Assembly: GCA_036703275.1 (NCBI GenBank)
Contig: DATNPK010000084.1
Location: 1-64,000, forward strand
DNA from: Coleofasciculaceae cyanobacterium
Lineage (GTDB): Bacteria > Cyanobacteriota > Cyanobacteriia > Cyanobacteriales > Xenococcaceae
Direction of reading: 5' to 3'
DNA: 64,000 nucleotides
Under the pieces are notes generated by a model, which was given only the letters and a program-made list of their open reading frames with translations, was not told where the DNA came from and did no database searches. Positions 9,538 through 18,397 of the stretch are shown one piece after another. The position numbers and the translations under genes were made by a program. The number at the start of each line of letters is the position of its first letter. Within the stretch, counting starts at the first letter, position 1.

Positions 9538-10758
9538 ATGCAAAGAAGAAAATTTTTTACCGCAGCGAGTTTAGCAACGGCGGGAATGTTGCTTCCAGTG
9601 GGTTGCAATAGTTGGGTAGCTCAAAGAGTTAATTCGGCAAGCGATCGCCAACGCTTAGTCGTAGTTTTTCTGCGGGGTGCAGTTGATGGTTTGAATATTG
9701 TTATTCCCCACCAAGAAGCCGAATATTATGAGGCAAGACCAACTATAGCTGTTCCCTATCCTCAGGAAAAAAATGGTGGGATTGACCTTGATGGCTTTTT
9801 TAGTTTGCATCCCAAACTGCAAGATTTGATGCCTTTATGGAACAATAAGAATTTGGCGTTTGTTCATGCTAGTGGTTCACCAGTACCAGAACGCTCCCAT
9901 TTCCAGGCTCAAGATTATATTGAAAACGGTACGCCAGGAGTAAAAAATACCCAAGACGGCTGGATGAATCGGCTTTTAGCTGAATTACGTCCAGATACAC
10001 CAACTCAGGCACTTAACGTCGGTGTAACTACTCCCTATATACTTAAAGGCAAAATGGCGATCGCATCTCTTAAACCTGGAATGAATTCCGCCGCCCCAAT
10101 TGCAACAGATCGTCCTCGTGTCGATAAAGCTTTTAGTAGTTTGTATAGTGGCACAGATGCCTTGAGCAAGGCCTATCAAGATGGCAAAAAAGCTAGAGAA
10201 ATAGTTTTAGCAGACTTAAAGCAAGAGATGATTTCTGCTTCACGGGCGGCAAAAAGTGCCAACGCCTTTATCGATGATGCAGCCGAAGTAGCGAGGTTAA
10301 TGGTCGGAAATGCCAAAACTCAATTAGCATTTATGGAGATTGGAGGTTGGGATACTCACATCAATCAAAATCCTGTTTTCGATCGCTTGCTGCCTTCTCT
10401 GGGTAGAGGTTTAGCTATACTTGCTCAAGGATTAGAACCAATCTTCTCTGACACGGTAATAGTTGTAATCTCAGAATTTGGTCGGACAGTTAAAGAGAAT
10501 GGGAATAAAGGAACAGATCATGGCTATGGCAATGCGATATGGCTTTTAGGAGGAGGAATTCGGGGAGGAAATGTCTATGGAGAGTGGCAAGGTTTAGATC
10601 GATCTATACTATATGAAAGTAGAGATTTACCTGTAACGACCGACTTCAGAGCAATTCTTGCGCCTATTTTACAGCAGAATTTATCAGTTTCTAGCGATAG
10701 CTTAAATCGGATCTTCCCTAATTATCAACCGACTAATCAGATTGATTTTTTAGCCTAA
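9538..10758 (+). CDS. DUF1501 family protein, predicted Tat-exported lipoprotein
   Basis: 406 aa. It starts with a twin-arginine-like signal (MQRRKFFTAAS), a hydrophobic stretch and a lipobox-like LPVGC at about 20-23. DUF1501 is a sulfatase/alkaline-phosphatase-like fold. Seen here are RLVVVFLRGAVDGLN, ERSHFQAQDYIENG, FMEIGGWDTHINQ and VISEFGRTVKENGNKGTDHG, the last resembling the metal-binding end of that fold. It lies 104 bp after the DUF1800 gene in the same direction, probably in one operon. Substrate is unknown. Confidence 0.86.
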   Translation: MQRRKFFTAASLATAGMLLPVGCNSWVAQRVNSASDRQRLVVVFLRGAVDGLNIVIPHQEAEYYEARPTIAVPYPQEKNGGIDLDGFFSLHPKLQDLMPLWNNKNLAFVHASGSPVPERSHFQAQDYIENGTPGVKNTQDGWMNRLLAELRPDTPTQALNVGVTTPYILKGKMAIASLKPGMNSAAPIATDRPRVDKAFSSLYSGTDALSKAYQDGKKAREIVLADLKQEMISASRAAKSANAFIDDAAEVARLMVGNAKTQLAFMEIGGWDTHINQNPVFDRLLPSLGRGLAILAQGLEPIFSDTVIVVISEFGRTVKENGNKGTDHGYGNAIWLLGGGIRGGNVYGEWQGLDRSILYESRDLPVTTDFRAILAPILQQNLSVSSDSLNRIFPNYQPTNQIDFLA

Positions 10759-10844
10759 AAAATTATCATAGTTTCGTCAAAATATTTTAAAATTTAATAA
10801 AAGCTAAGAACTAAAAGCTATCAGCTGCTCAACCCAACCTGACA

Positions 10845-11477
10845 TTATATGGAACTATTCCAGATGCTTTTTCCTTCATCTTCATGAAAGCGATAGAATA
10901 ATGCTTCGTCTTTAAACTGATGTTCATCTAGTACATGATGAAATATACCTTTATCAATCATTGTTTGACCTACATTAACTGCATCTTCCCTAGATAGTTT
11001 AATCTTATCTACAATCCAGTCAATGGCTTCGTTGCCCAAAAAGCAGCGTTGAAACAGCTTTAATTTATAGCGGCGAGTTTTGATCTCTACTCCTTGTTGA
11101 GAACGCATTTCTAAGGCTAATTGTCGAATGCTAATCCGATTTAAACTAGTCTTTGATTGATCGGTGCTATGAGAAGAATGAGTATTTGCAGCCTGTTGGA
11201 CTGGACTTGAAGTGGCAACAATATCTGATTTGTACTGGTTATTCTGCATCCAAATGCCCACACTATTTTTTTCTTTAACTAACAAAGTGGCAATTTTAGA
11301 TCTTTCTTCATGGTCTAGATATTCTTCACGACACTCTTTGATCGCTGCTTCTATTTCTTCTCTCGGAAAAGCTTTTTCTCTGATAAACAAATTATCGTTG
11401 TAAATTAAGCCTGATATGGTTTTATCTCGGTGTTGTATCTTGCAATACTTTACCTGCGTATGATCTAAGAAAAGCAT
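10845..11477 (-). CDS. DEP-domain protein of unknown function
   Basis: 210 aa, soluble. Residues about 110-200 form a DEP domain: the RRYKLKLFQRCFLGNEAIDWIV stretch (Gly-Asn-Glu-Ala-Ile-Asp-Trp core), then a helix with GQTMIDKGIFHHV and the terminal FYRFHEDE. DEP domains usually mediate membrane or partner association in signalling. The N-terminal half has no domain I recognise; it begins with LFLDHTQVKYCKIQHRDK. It is convergent with the DUF1501 gene and follows the DndD-like gene on the same strand after a 104-bp gap. Confidence 0.75.
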   Translation of the reverse strand: MLFLDHTQVKYCKIQHRDKTISGLIYNDNLFIREKAFPREEIEAAIKECREEYLDHEERSKIATLLVKEKNSVGIWMQNNQYKSDIVATSSPVQQAANTHSSHSTDQSKTSLNRISIRQLALEMRSQQGVEIKTRRYKLKLFQRCFLGNEAIDWIVDKIKLSREDAVNVGQTMIDKGIFHHVLDEHQFKDEALFYRFHEDEGKSIWNSSI

Positions 11478-11580
11478 TTATTTTCTTACTCCTATATCTG
11501 CCCCTATAGTTGTTCCAAGTAATAATCAATTTACACAGTTATAACTCAACTTTCGTCGTCTTAAGTGTTCTAAATAGTTA

Positions 11581-13650
11581 TTAGCGTTTATGCTGAACTG
11601 GAACGATCGCGCTATATTCAAAATTGTTTAAACTGGGTTGAACCAAAAAATAATTTTGTTGGCTTAATTTAATGTTGTCTGACTCACAGTTTGCTTTAGG
11701 GGAGTAATAAGTTAGCACATATTCTTGACCAATTAATAATTCTGTTTCTGTCTCTACTTCTCCTTGCCACTGAGTCTTGGTTACTAAAATAACTAATTGA
11801 TTGGCTAGTTGAGGAATCGCTTTGGCTACCTGTCTACGGTAAATTTGGTCTAAGCTACCGAAGGGGGAGTCCATGACGATGGGAAAAGTGCTGCTATCGT
11901 AACCCATAAGAGTATTGCGCTGACTCCATTGTCTCACTCGGTCGATAATGCCCCCGATAAACGACAGGCTTAAGATTTGGTTTTCTCCTGTAGAGGCTGC
12001 AACAGGTGCTTCTACCCCTAATGTATTTTCCACCAAGGTTAATTTATAATCACTACTGAGCTTTGGAATATAAGGAGTAAAAGAAATAAAGCTAAATATT
12101 TCCTGGACTTTTTGTTCTAAAGTTAGGCGAAACTGCTGTTCTAGACGTGTTCTAACTTCGTTTAATCGGTCGATCGCATCCTGCGCTACCTGGATTCGCT
12201 TTTGAGTCAGCTTTTGTTTGCTTTCAGTTAGCTGATGTCGCGCTATGGTTTGACTTAATTTATCTAGCTGTGTCGAGCGATCGCTTTTTTGCTGCTGATT
12301 TTCTCCCTGTTCTAAAATTAAGTTTTTTAACTCATCTTCAATTGCCTCTATGTTCTGCTGTAGCTGTTGAGTATTTTGATTGGGATAGCTTTTTAGCTGC
12401 CTATTAGCTTGTTCTATCTCTGCTTCGATACGGTTGAGTTCAAGATAATGATGCTTAATTTCTACTTGCTGTTGGTCTAGCTGTTGCCAAAAATTAGCTG
12501 ACTCTACTTCAATTTTGCTTACCTGTGTCTCTAAACGAATGGCTGACTCCTCAACGTTTTTAATTTCAACTTTTTTGAGCCAAGACTTAACTTGGTTGTA
12601 GGATTCAGTATCGGGGTTTAAAGCTTCGCCACAAAGACAGCGTTGCTGTGATAATAGTTGTTGAATAAACTCTTGCTTGAGTCCGCTGGAAAGTTGGTTG
12701 CGATCGCGTAATGTTTGTAGTAGACCTAAGAAATTATCAGCTATAGCTGGCAGAAAAATTAGGTGGCTATCGTTCGACAGTAGTTTCTTGAGCTTATTTT
12801 TGCTTTGGAGCAAATCTTTTTTGAGTGACTTGTGCTGTTTGAGCAGTTTAATTTTTAGCTGTTGAATCTCATCTGCACCACTAATCTCTAGTAGCTGTTG
12901 CGAGAAATTCGCTTTTTTCTGTTCTAACTGAGTTACTTGAGCGACAATTTTGGCAATACGTTGGTTGATGGCTTCACGCTCTTGCTCTAAATTAATTTGT
13001 TTTCTCAATAACTGTTTAGTTTGAGCATCTCCAAGTTCTTCTAACTCTTCTTGTAAAGTTCTCCGAGCTTTCTTTAAATGCTCGATCGCTCGATCTAAAA
13101 TCTTAACTCCCAGCAATTCTTTAGTATCGTCGGCGATATTAGAATTATGATTCTGGCGAAAAAAACCATCAATTCTTTCCCCATCAAAGAAAAAATATTG
13201 ATGCAGACTGGCAGGTAAAATGCGATTAATAATATCTTCGGGAGGCTCAAGGGGTGGATACCATCGTCCATCGTCTCCTGCAACCAACATAAATAACTTA
13301 GTCTGGCTATACTGCACCTGATGCTGAGAGTCTTTGTTAGCGTAACACTTGCGCTTTAGCTGATAGAGTTTGCGATCGCGCTCAAACTGTAGCTCTACCC
13401 AGCATTCCACACCCCGTTCAGCCTGAGCTTCCGTAACAGCTCGCTGATTAATTAATAGTTCTGGAGAAGCAAAAGCTGCCGTAAACTTTTCGTAGAGTAC
13501 CCAGGTAAAAGCATTGAGAATCGAAGTTTTACCTGCACCGTTATTGCCATAGATAACTGTCGTGTTGCGATCTCCGCTAGCAAATTTAATCTGAGGAGTT
13601 TTGCCGTAAAACTGTCTAAAATTACACAGTTGCAGATAATTTAATTTCAT
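11581..13650 (-). CDS. DndD-like SMC/Rad50-type ATPase
   Basis: 689 aa. N-terminal AAA/ABC half: LQLCNFRQFYGKTP, then Walker A GNNGAGKTS at about 35-43, and YFFFDGERID, a motif shared with DndD. Long coiled coils fill about 190-530, interrupted by a hook-like turn with a CLCGEALNP motif (two cysteines) as in Rad50/DndD. The C-terminal half has the ABC signature region STGENQILSLSFIGG and Walker B IVMDSPFGSLD. DndD is the ATPase of phosphorothioate DNA modification, but DndA, DndB, DndC and DndE are not adjacent. It is translationally coupled (ATGA) to the small gene upstream. The actual role may be a separate DNA-repair or defence function. Confidence 0.82.
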   Translation of the reverse strand: MKLNYLQLCNFRQFYGKTPQIKFASGDRNTTVIYGNNGAGKTSILNAFTWVLYEKFTAAFASPELLINQRAVTEAQAERGVECWVELQFERDRKLYQLKRKCYANKDSQHQVQYSQTKLFMLVAGDDGRWYPPLEPPEDIINRILPASLHQYFFFDGERIDGFFRQNHNSNIADDTKELLGVKILDRAIEHLKKARRTLQEELEELGDAQTKQLLRKQINLEQEREAINQRIAKIVAQVTQLEQKKANFSQQLLEISGADEIQQLKIKLLKQHKSLKKDLLQSKNKLKKLLSNDSHLIFLPAIADNFLGLLQTLRDRNQLSSGLKQEFIQQLLSQQRCLCGEALNPDTESYNQVKSWLKKVEIKNVEESAIRLETQVSKIEVESANFWQQLDQQQVEIKHHYLELNRIEAEIEQANRQLKSYPNQNTQQLQQNIEAIEDELKNLILEQGENQQQKSDRSTQLDKLSQTIARHQLTESKQKLTQKRIQVAQDAIDRLNEVRTRLEQQFRLTLEQKVQEIFSFISFTPYIPKLSSDYKLTLVENTLGVEAPVAASTGENQILSLSFIGGIIDRVRQWSQRNTLMGYDSSTFPIVMDSPFGSLDQIYRRQVAKAIPQLANQLVILVTKTQWQGEVETETELLIGQEYVLTYYSPKANCESDNIKLSQQNYFLVQPSLNNFEYSAIVPVQHKR

Positions 13651-13835
13651 TGCACGACTTGCTTGATAATATTGAGAACATCATCGTTAATATTACGTGG
13701 AGTCTTTAAATATAGCTTGTCTTTCTCTAGCTTTAAAACCTGCTCAATTACCTGCTTTACTTCCACTGGCGCGTTGGTAATTGGCTCTTGAATCGAAGTT
13801 AAATCAGATATATCGTTTTGGTCTTTTTTATTCAT
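13647..13835 (-). CDS. small protein coupled to the DndD-like ATPase
   Basis: 62 aa from the ATG at 13835; a TTG at 13859 would add 8 residues but has no support. The protein is acidic at the N terminus, then helical (PVEVKQVIEQVLKLEKDKLY) and ends in IIKQVVQ. Its stop overlaps the ATPase start by 4 bp (ATGA), so the two are co-translated. Small ORFs in this position are annotated elsewhere as DNA-modification-associated small proteins; that match is from memory and rests on position and size. No catalytic motif is present. Confidence 0.65.
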   Translation of the reverse strand: MNKKDQNDISDLTSIQEPITNAPVEVKQVIEQVLKLEKDKLYLKTPRNINDDVLNIIKQVVQ

Positions 13836-14269
13836 GGTTTGACAATACCTAAAAAACAAGCAAGCCTAATTTATGACAAGTTATTTCTGTATATTTTAGA
13901 GTATCAAAAGTTTTTCTCTGTCCCTGCGCTGAATCTAAACATTGCAATTACTTTGATTAGAGGAATGATCGAAGTCCCCTAAAGGATATGCCCGTGCATG
14001 ATTTGCGACCCGAAGCTATATGCCCTAAAGGATACCGCTGCGCGTCGCGAAGCGGTATCCTTTAGGAGTCCTTTAGGACTGCATCAAGAACACAGATGAT
14101 TAATTAGCTTACCAACTATGTTTATTTTTTTGATTAAGCACTTGAAGTAAAAGCTAATAGCTAACAACTAATCAATCAACAGCGTAGTCTATCAAGCATG
14201 AAAACTGCTGTAGGTTAGTCAATCACAGAAATTTAGGTTATCTTCGGTAAAAAACATTCTATTTAGCTA
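13836..14269. repeat. intergenic palindromic repeat cluster, copy 2, with a 16-bp perfect palindrome
   Basis: This 434-bp gap has no gene. At 14024-14039 and 14051-14066 lie perfect 16-bp inverted arms (CCTAAAGGATACCGCT and its complement) around an 11-nt loop, itself rich in GCG/CGC. Flanking words GTGCATGATT and TCCTTTAGGA match the clusters at about 7.7, 28.7 and 47.2 kb. A transcript would fold into a very stable hairpin, but no T-run follows, so it is not a standard terminator. About 14140-14200 is AT-rich with no recognised signal. Confidence 0.75.
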
Positions 14270-14617
14270 ATGAGTATTAGTAGCCTAGAATTTGAATTTG
14301 ATCTGATGTGGGATGAATTATTTCCCGATTTAGATTTAGAAACAGAAGTACGGCTAATTCCTAAGCGTCGTTTTAAATTCGACTATGTTAATTTTCCTGC
14401 CAAAGTAGCGATCGAAATTAACGGACAAATTTGGCATCAAGGCGGACACAGCACTGGTAAAAGCCTGATGCGAGATTATGAAAAACTCAATTTAGCACAA
14501 CAATACGGCTACTGCGTTTTTCAACTATCCAAAGAAATGATTACTGAAAGCTGGTTAAGAGCGATCGCCAATACCATTCGTAGTCGTAGTTTAGTTAGTG
14601 TTCCTGTAAAGTCTTAA
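14270..14617 (+). CDS. small Vsr-like / PD-(D/E)XK-type endonuclease-domain protein
   Basis: 115 aa. The core is FKFDYVNFPAKVAIEINGQ, with an Asp in beta-2 and a Glu in the next strand (VAIEINGQIWHQGGH), the layout of Vsr-like and DUF559-like nucleases. RDYEKLNLAQQYGYCVFQLS then follows, as in those families. The protein is short and nearly only this domain. It is divergent from the DndD-like operon across the repeat cluster and convergent with rlmB. Nuclease activity is inferred from the fold. A link with the DndD-like ATPase is possible but rests on proximity alone. Confidence 0.7.
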   Translation: MSISSLEFEFDLMWDELFPDLDLETEVRLIPKRRFKFDYVNFPAKVAIEINGQIWHQGGHSTGKSLMRDYEKLNLAQQYGYCVFQLSKEMITESWLRAIANTIRSRSLVSVPVKS

Positions 14618-14644
14618 CTCCTGAGTTCTGAGTTCTGACTTCGT

Positions 14645-15466
14645 TTATTGTCTTTGTCTAAATATTTCATAAAGAGCGATCGCTGCTGCCACAGAAGCAT
14701 TAAGACTAGGTGTTTGACCTACTAAAGGAATCGCGACTAACTGGTCACAGTTTTTTTCAGTCAACTGACTCAAACCTTTGCCTTCGGAGCCGATGACTAG
14801 TCCCACTGCACCATTGAAGTTTGTTTCGTAGAGCATTGTATCGGTATCGGCAGTCGTGCCATAGATCCAAAAACCCGCTTCTTTAAGTTTAGAGATCGCT
14901 TGGTTCAGGTTTACTACTCTAGCGATCGCCATATTTTCTAATGCCCCTGCTGCTACCTTCATGACGCTAGAAGTTATACCCGCTGCTCTACGTTGGGGAA
15001 TAATTAATCCTTGAACTCCTAAAGCTTCTGCTGTACGAATAATTGCCCCTAAATTGTGAGGATCTTCAATTCCATCAGCAATCACGATTACAGGGTCAGG
15101 AGTCTGTTTTGCCTGGTTAATCAGCTTGGATAAGTCCCAATAAGAATAGGGAGCAACTTGAGCTGCAATACCTTGATGATTGCCCCCCTGGGTTAGCTGG
15201 GACAGACGACGGGAATCCACCTCATCGATAATTGTGCCGTTGGCTTTGGCTTCTTTAACCAGGGGATAAAACTGTCCATGAGCCATTAATTTATCGACAA
15301 TCCAAATGCGATTGATTTGGCGATCGCCTTTTAATGCTGCTAATACGGCATGACGACCATAAGTTAAATCAATTTCTTCCTTCGGTTGCGATGGTGCGAT
15401 CAGAGCCGAAACTGATTCAGATTGGCTTCTTTTTCTTGGCTGAGAAGAAGTTTTATTGGGTTTCAC
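14645..15466 (-). CDS. rlmB: 23S rRNA (guanosine-2'-O)-methyltransferase RlmB family
   Basis: SPOUT-class rRNA methyltransferase, 273 aa. The N-terminal RNA-binding domain starts with the motif [14 protein letters not shown] (about 34-47). The knotted SAM-binding domain has motif 1 [18 protein letters not shown], motif 2 [13 protein letters not shown] and motif 3 [20 protein letters not shown]. By family it 2'-O-methylates a guanosine of the 23S peptidyl-transferase centre. The first 33 residues are Ser/Arg/Lys-rich and probably disordered. mrnC lies upstream on the same strand with a 111-bp gap, consistent with co-transcription of two rRNA-maturation genes. Confidence 0.93.
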   Translation of the reverse strand: MKPNKTSSQPRKRSQSESVSALIAPSQPKEEIDLTYGRHAVLAALKGDRQINRIWIVDKLMAHGQFYPLVKEAKANGTIIDEVDSRRLSQLTQGGNHQGIAAQVAPYSYWDLSKLINQAKQTPDPVIVIADGIEDPHNLGAIIRTAEALGVQGLIIPQRRAAGITSSVMKVAAGALENMAIARVVNLNQAISKLKEAGFWIYGTTADTDTMLYETNFNGAVGLVIGSEGKGLSQLTEKNCDQLVAIPLVGQTPSLNASVAAAIALYEIFRQRQ

Positions 15467-15577
15467 TGGTAAGTAATCTCAAAGAATAGATTAAAAAAGA
15501 GGTTAAATAACTAGCTATTAACCAATGATCGATAACTAATAACAACCCCAATAGGTTAATTTTAAAGAATAAAAGGA

Positions 15578-15985
15578 TTAATTACTAAGTGAATTAAAAT
15601 CTAATTTGGCTAATAATTCTTGTAACCGCTGCGGATTAGTCAAATGAAGATAGCCAATTAATGCTTCTAAGGCTGTCGCTTGCTGATAGATGGTACGAGA
15701 TAGACGACGAGGTTTGGCTACACAGGCATTGCGTCCACGACGTAAAATTTCTTTTTCTGTATCGACTAGATAAGGCAAAAGCACTGATAAATGGATCGCC
15801 TGACTTTCGGCTCTTACTTGGGTAACAACTTGGCTATGGTAATTAGCCATACGCTTAGGAGGCATTAAGAATCTGGTGCGAACATATAGTTCAAATACAG
15901 CATCTCCGATATATGCCAGAGCGATTGGCGACAACTTTTCAAACTGATTAGTTTGAGTTGATTGAGTTGCGGTCGAATCTAGCAT
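15578..15985 (-). CDS. mrnC: mini-ribonuclease III
   Basis: 135 aa: an RNase III catalytic domain without a dsRNA-binding domain. LSPIALAYIGDAVFELYVR carries the conserved Asp of the IGDAVYE-type motif, and ATALEALIGYLHL is the second RNase III signature, with the acidic residue in EALIGYL. In bacteria this family matures the 3' and 5' ends of 23S rRNA. It precedes rlmB on the same strand. Start ATG at 15985. Confidence 0.93.
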   Translation of the reverse strand: MLDSTATQSTQTNQFEKLSPIALAYIGDAVFELYVRTRFLMPPKRMANYHSQVVTQVRAESQAIHLSVLLPYLVDTEKEILRRGRNACVAKPRRLSRTIYQQATALEALIGYLHLTNPQRLQELLAKLDFNSLSN

Positions 15986-16074
15986 AACTCCACAATTTGT
16001 TCAAGTTTGAGCCGTGTCTATTGGCGCATTGTTGTTTTTGTCTTGCTCTGGTAAATTCACATCCAAACGGGACG

Positions 16075-16503
16075 TTAATTTTTGATGTTTTTCATTGCCT
16101 CTTCAACAGAAGGCTGGAGAGAAAGAAATTTCTCTAGACGAACTAGCTTTACGGTTTGAGTAACTCGTGGATTAGTAACAACCTGCAAGCTTCCACCAGC
16201 AGTTTGTGCCTTTTTAACGAGCTGCACCAAAGCTCCTAAACCAGAACTATCAATAAAATCAATCTGTGCCAGAACCAAAACCAGATTTTTTGGTCCTTCG
16301 TCTATACAGTTACCGATGACCTTGCGGAATGCTGGTTCAGAAAAGGCATCTAGTAATCCAGTAAGACGAAATATTTGGTTATTTTCCCTGACTTCACGGG
16401 TGCCTCTTAAGCTCACAGTCAGGTTTAGCTGCTCAGGAATAATCTCCTCCTCAACTGTACCTTGATGATTTTTAACAATCAGCACTGTGCCGCAAAACGG
16501 CAT
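16075..16503 (-). CDS. STAS-domain anti-sigma-factor antagonist
   Basis: The STAS domain spans most of the protein: VSLRGTREVRENNQIFRLTG, GLLDAFSEPAFRKVI, then the phospho-acceptor segment DFIDSSGLGALVQLVKKA with the conserved serine, and TQTVKLVRLEKFLSLQPS. These proteins are switched by serine kinases and phosphatases in partner-switching pathways. The frame stays open to 16740, but that extension is hydrophobic, unlike the family, and contains a terminator hairpin, so I start at ATG 16503 (142 aa). GTG at 16485 or 16416 are alternatives. A GAGGAGGAG stretch at 16444-16452 has no ATG, GTG or TTG at usual spacing after it (only ATT), so the start is unresolved. Confidence 0.85.
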   Translation of the reverse strand: MPFCGTVLIVKNHQGTVEEEIIPEQLNLTVSLRGTREVRENNQIFRLTGLLDAFSEPAFRKVIGNCIDEGPKNLVLVLAQIDFIDSSGLGALVQLVKKAQTAGGSLQVVTNPRVTQTVKLVRLEKFLSLQPSVEEAMKNIKN

Positions 16504-16636
16504 ACTATTGTTAACTTTATCAATGGTAAAGTATAGCCCATTTTTAAGGGTAATGTTAATTAAGCCATTTAAACTAAATCTTTGTCGTATTTTTGTAGAC
16601 TTAATATAATAAAAAAAATTAATTGATTTGATCCTC

Positions 16637-16673
16637 ACACAAAAAACCCTACTTTCATACCAAAAGCAGGGTT
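16637..16673 (-). terminator. rho-independent terminator upstream of the STAS gene
   Basis: On the minus strand an 11-bp stem (AACCCTGCTTT with AAAGTAGGGTT, one G-U pair), loop of 7 nt, then TTTTTTG. It stands about 135 nt before the likely STAS start and points toward it. No coding gene lies between it and 17060. It therefore ends either a short RNA or the leader of the STAS mRNA (an attenuator). Confidence 0.75.
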
Positions 16674-16740
16674 GCAGAGCAAGAGGAATTAATATAAAAA
16701 ACTGTGTATGGCTGTAAAAACAGTAACCTAAATAGATCAT

Positions 16741-17059
16741 ATTTTGAATAAAGCAATGCTATCGCTTTAAATTCTGCAATACATTCGTATAAACACTGAA
16801 GTTTTAAAATTATGAATGTCTTTTAAGCTGCTTATTTAAAATTTTGCCCTTGAGAGCTTGATTAATAATAATTTGACCAACCTGTTGAGATTAATCACCG
16901 AGAGAACTTTTCGCTTCTAAGCATTCCTAACCAACGACTTAACACTTCGGTACTAGGTTAATAATCTATAGGTTAAGCATAGAGTGTAAAGTAGGCAATA
17001 AGAATTAATCTCTAAAATTTGCCAATATTTCTCTTTGCTTTGCCTCTCGAATATAAATA
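16741..17059. other. intergenic region between the STAS gene and the sugar-binding protein gene
   Basis: 319 bp of AT-rich sequence with no ORF I can support. It should contain the promoter of the 17060 gene and the start of the minus-strand RNA that ends at 16637-16673. Partly self-complementary words (around 16930-16990, with CTAGGTTAATAATC and CTATAGGTTAAG) are visible, but I see no recognised RNA family. Confidence 0.4.
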
Positions 17060-18364
17060 ATGTTTATCGATCGTTTAATCTCAAAACTCAATCAAAGTTG
17101 CTTCAAGTTATTCCAAACCAATCGCTGGTTAATTGCCTTTTTGGCTTTTGTGCTGTCGCTCCAAGTTGCTATTTTACCTGGCGCGACTCAGCAACCTATC
17201 GTCATTAAAACTTTGATTCGTGCAGATGAGGCTCAACAGTTACAGCCTCTGGTTAATAAATTTAATCAGCAGCACGCAGATATTAAATTTCAAATTGTCG
17301 AAGCTCCCAGCGATAGCAATCAAGTTGAAGACTTATATACATCTTCCTTTTTATTAGGCAATTCTCCTTATGATGTGGTTTACATGGATATTGTCTGGAC
17401 TCCTAAATTTGCTGCTGCGGGATGGTTAAGAGATATTTCAGAGCGCCTATCTGCCGAGGAAGCCGAACAATATCTTGAGGCAGACATAGCAGGGGGAATG
17501 TACCAGGATAAGCTATATCGCCTTCCCTTCCGTTCTGATGCAGGAATGCTTTACTATCGTCAGGATTTACTAGAACAAGCAGGATATGAACCCCCAGAAA
17601 CCTTTGATGAACTACTAAAAATCTCCCAGGATTTGCAGCAGCAGAAATTAGCAGACTGGGGATACGTATGGCAGGGTAAACAATACGAAGGATCGGCTGC
17701 CATGTTTGTGGAAATATTGCAGGGTAGTGGTGGTTTTTGGGTTAATCCAGATACTTTAGAAGTTGGGTTAGATCGACCAGAAGCGATCGCCGCCGTCGAG
17801 TTTTTACGGGAGACGATCGCCCGTAATATTTCTCCCCCAGGTGTTACTACTTATGCCGAAGAAGAGACTCGTTTATTGTTCCAGAATGGCAAGGTGGTTT
17901 TCTTGAGAAATTGGCCTTACGTTTATAGCTTGGCAGCCGAATCGGCGATCGCCGGGAAATACAATATTAAGCCAATGGTTCATGCCGTCGGCCAAGATAG
18001 CGGGGCAACTTTAGGAGGCTGGGGATTAGGCATTGCTACCAGCACGCAACACCCCGATGCGGCGTGGCAGGTAATTGAATTTCTCAGCAGTGAAGATGCT
18101 CAACGAGAATTTGTTTTAGATACTGGTTTTGTCCCCAGTCGTATCGCCTTGTTTAACGATCCTGAAATTGTAGCTAAATACGATTATTACCCTCAGCTAC
18201 TAGAAGTAGTGCAAAGTTCGGCTCTGCGGCCTCCCATCCCTCAATATGCTCAAGCCTCAGATATCCTACAACGTTACCTAAGTGCTGCCATTACTGGCAA
18301 AATAACTCCTGAACAAGCAATGCAAACTGCTGCCAATGAAACTCGAAATTTATTTACCAAATAA
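17060..18364 (+). CDS. sugar ABC transporter substrate-binding protein (family 1)
   Basis: 434 aa. An N-terminal signal or anchor (LIAFLAFVLSLQVAILPGATQ, about 24-44) is followed by a family-1 solute-binding fold: TLIRADEAQQLQPLVNKFNQQ, YDVVYMDIVWTPKFAAAGWL, LPFRSDAGMLYYRQDLLEQAGY, and LGGWGLGIATSTQHPDAAW. This class binds maltose, trehalose or glucosylglycerol-like oligosaccharides outside the membrane. The ligand cannot be read from the sequence. It is followed 33 bp later by a permease gene, clearly one operon. Confidence 0.9.
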   Translation: MFIDRLISKLNQSCFKLFQTNRWLIAFLAFVLSLQVAILPGATQQPIVIKTLIRADEAQQLQPLVNKFNQQHADIKFQIVEAPSDSNQVEDLYTSSFLLGNSPYDVVYMDIVWTPKFAAAGWLRDISERLSAEEAEQYLEADIAGGMYQDKLYRLPFRSDAGMLYYRQDLLEQAGYEPPETFDELLKISQDLQQQKLADWGYVWQGKQYEGSAAMFVEILQGSGGFWVNPDTLEVGLDRPEAIAAVEFLRETIARNISPPGVTTYAEEETRLLFQNGKVVFLRNWPYVYSLAAESAIAGKYNIKPMVHAVGQDSGATLGGWGLGIATSTQHPDAAWQVIEFLSSEDAQREFVLDTGFVPSRIALFNDPEIVAKYDYYPQLLEVVQSSALRPPIPQYAQASDILQRYLSAAITGKITPEQAMQTAANETRNLFTK

Positions 18365-18397
18365 GGAATTAAACAAAATAGCCAATGACCAATAACA

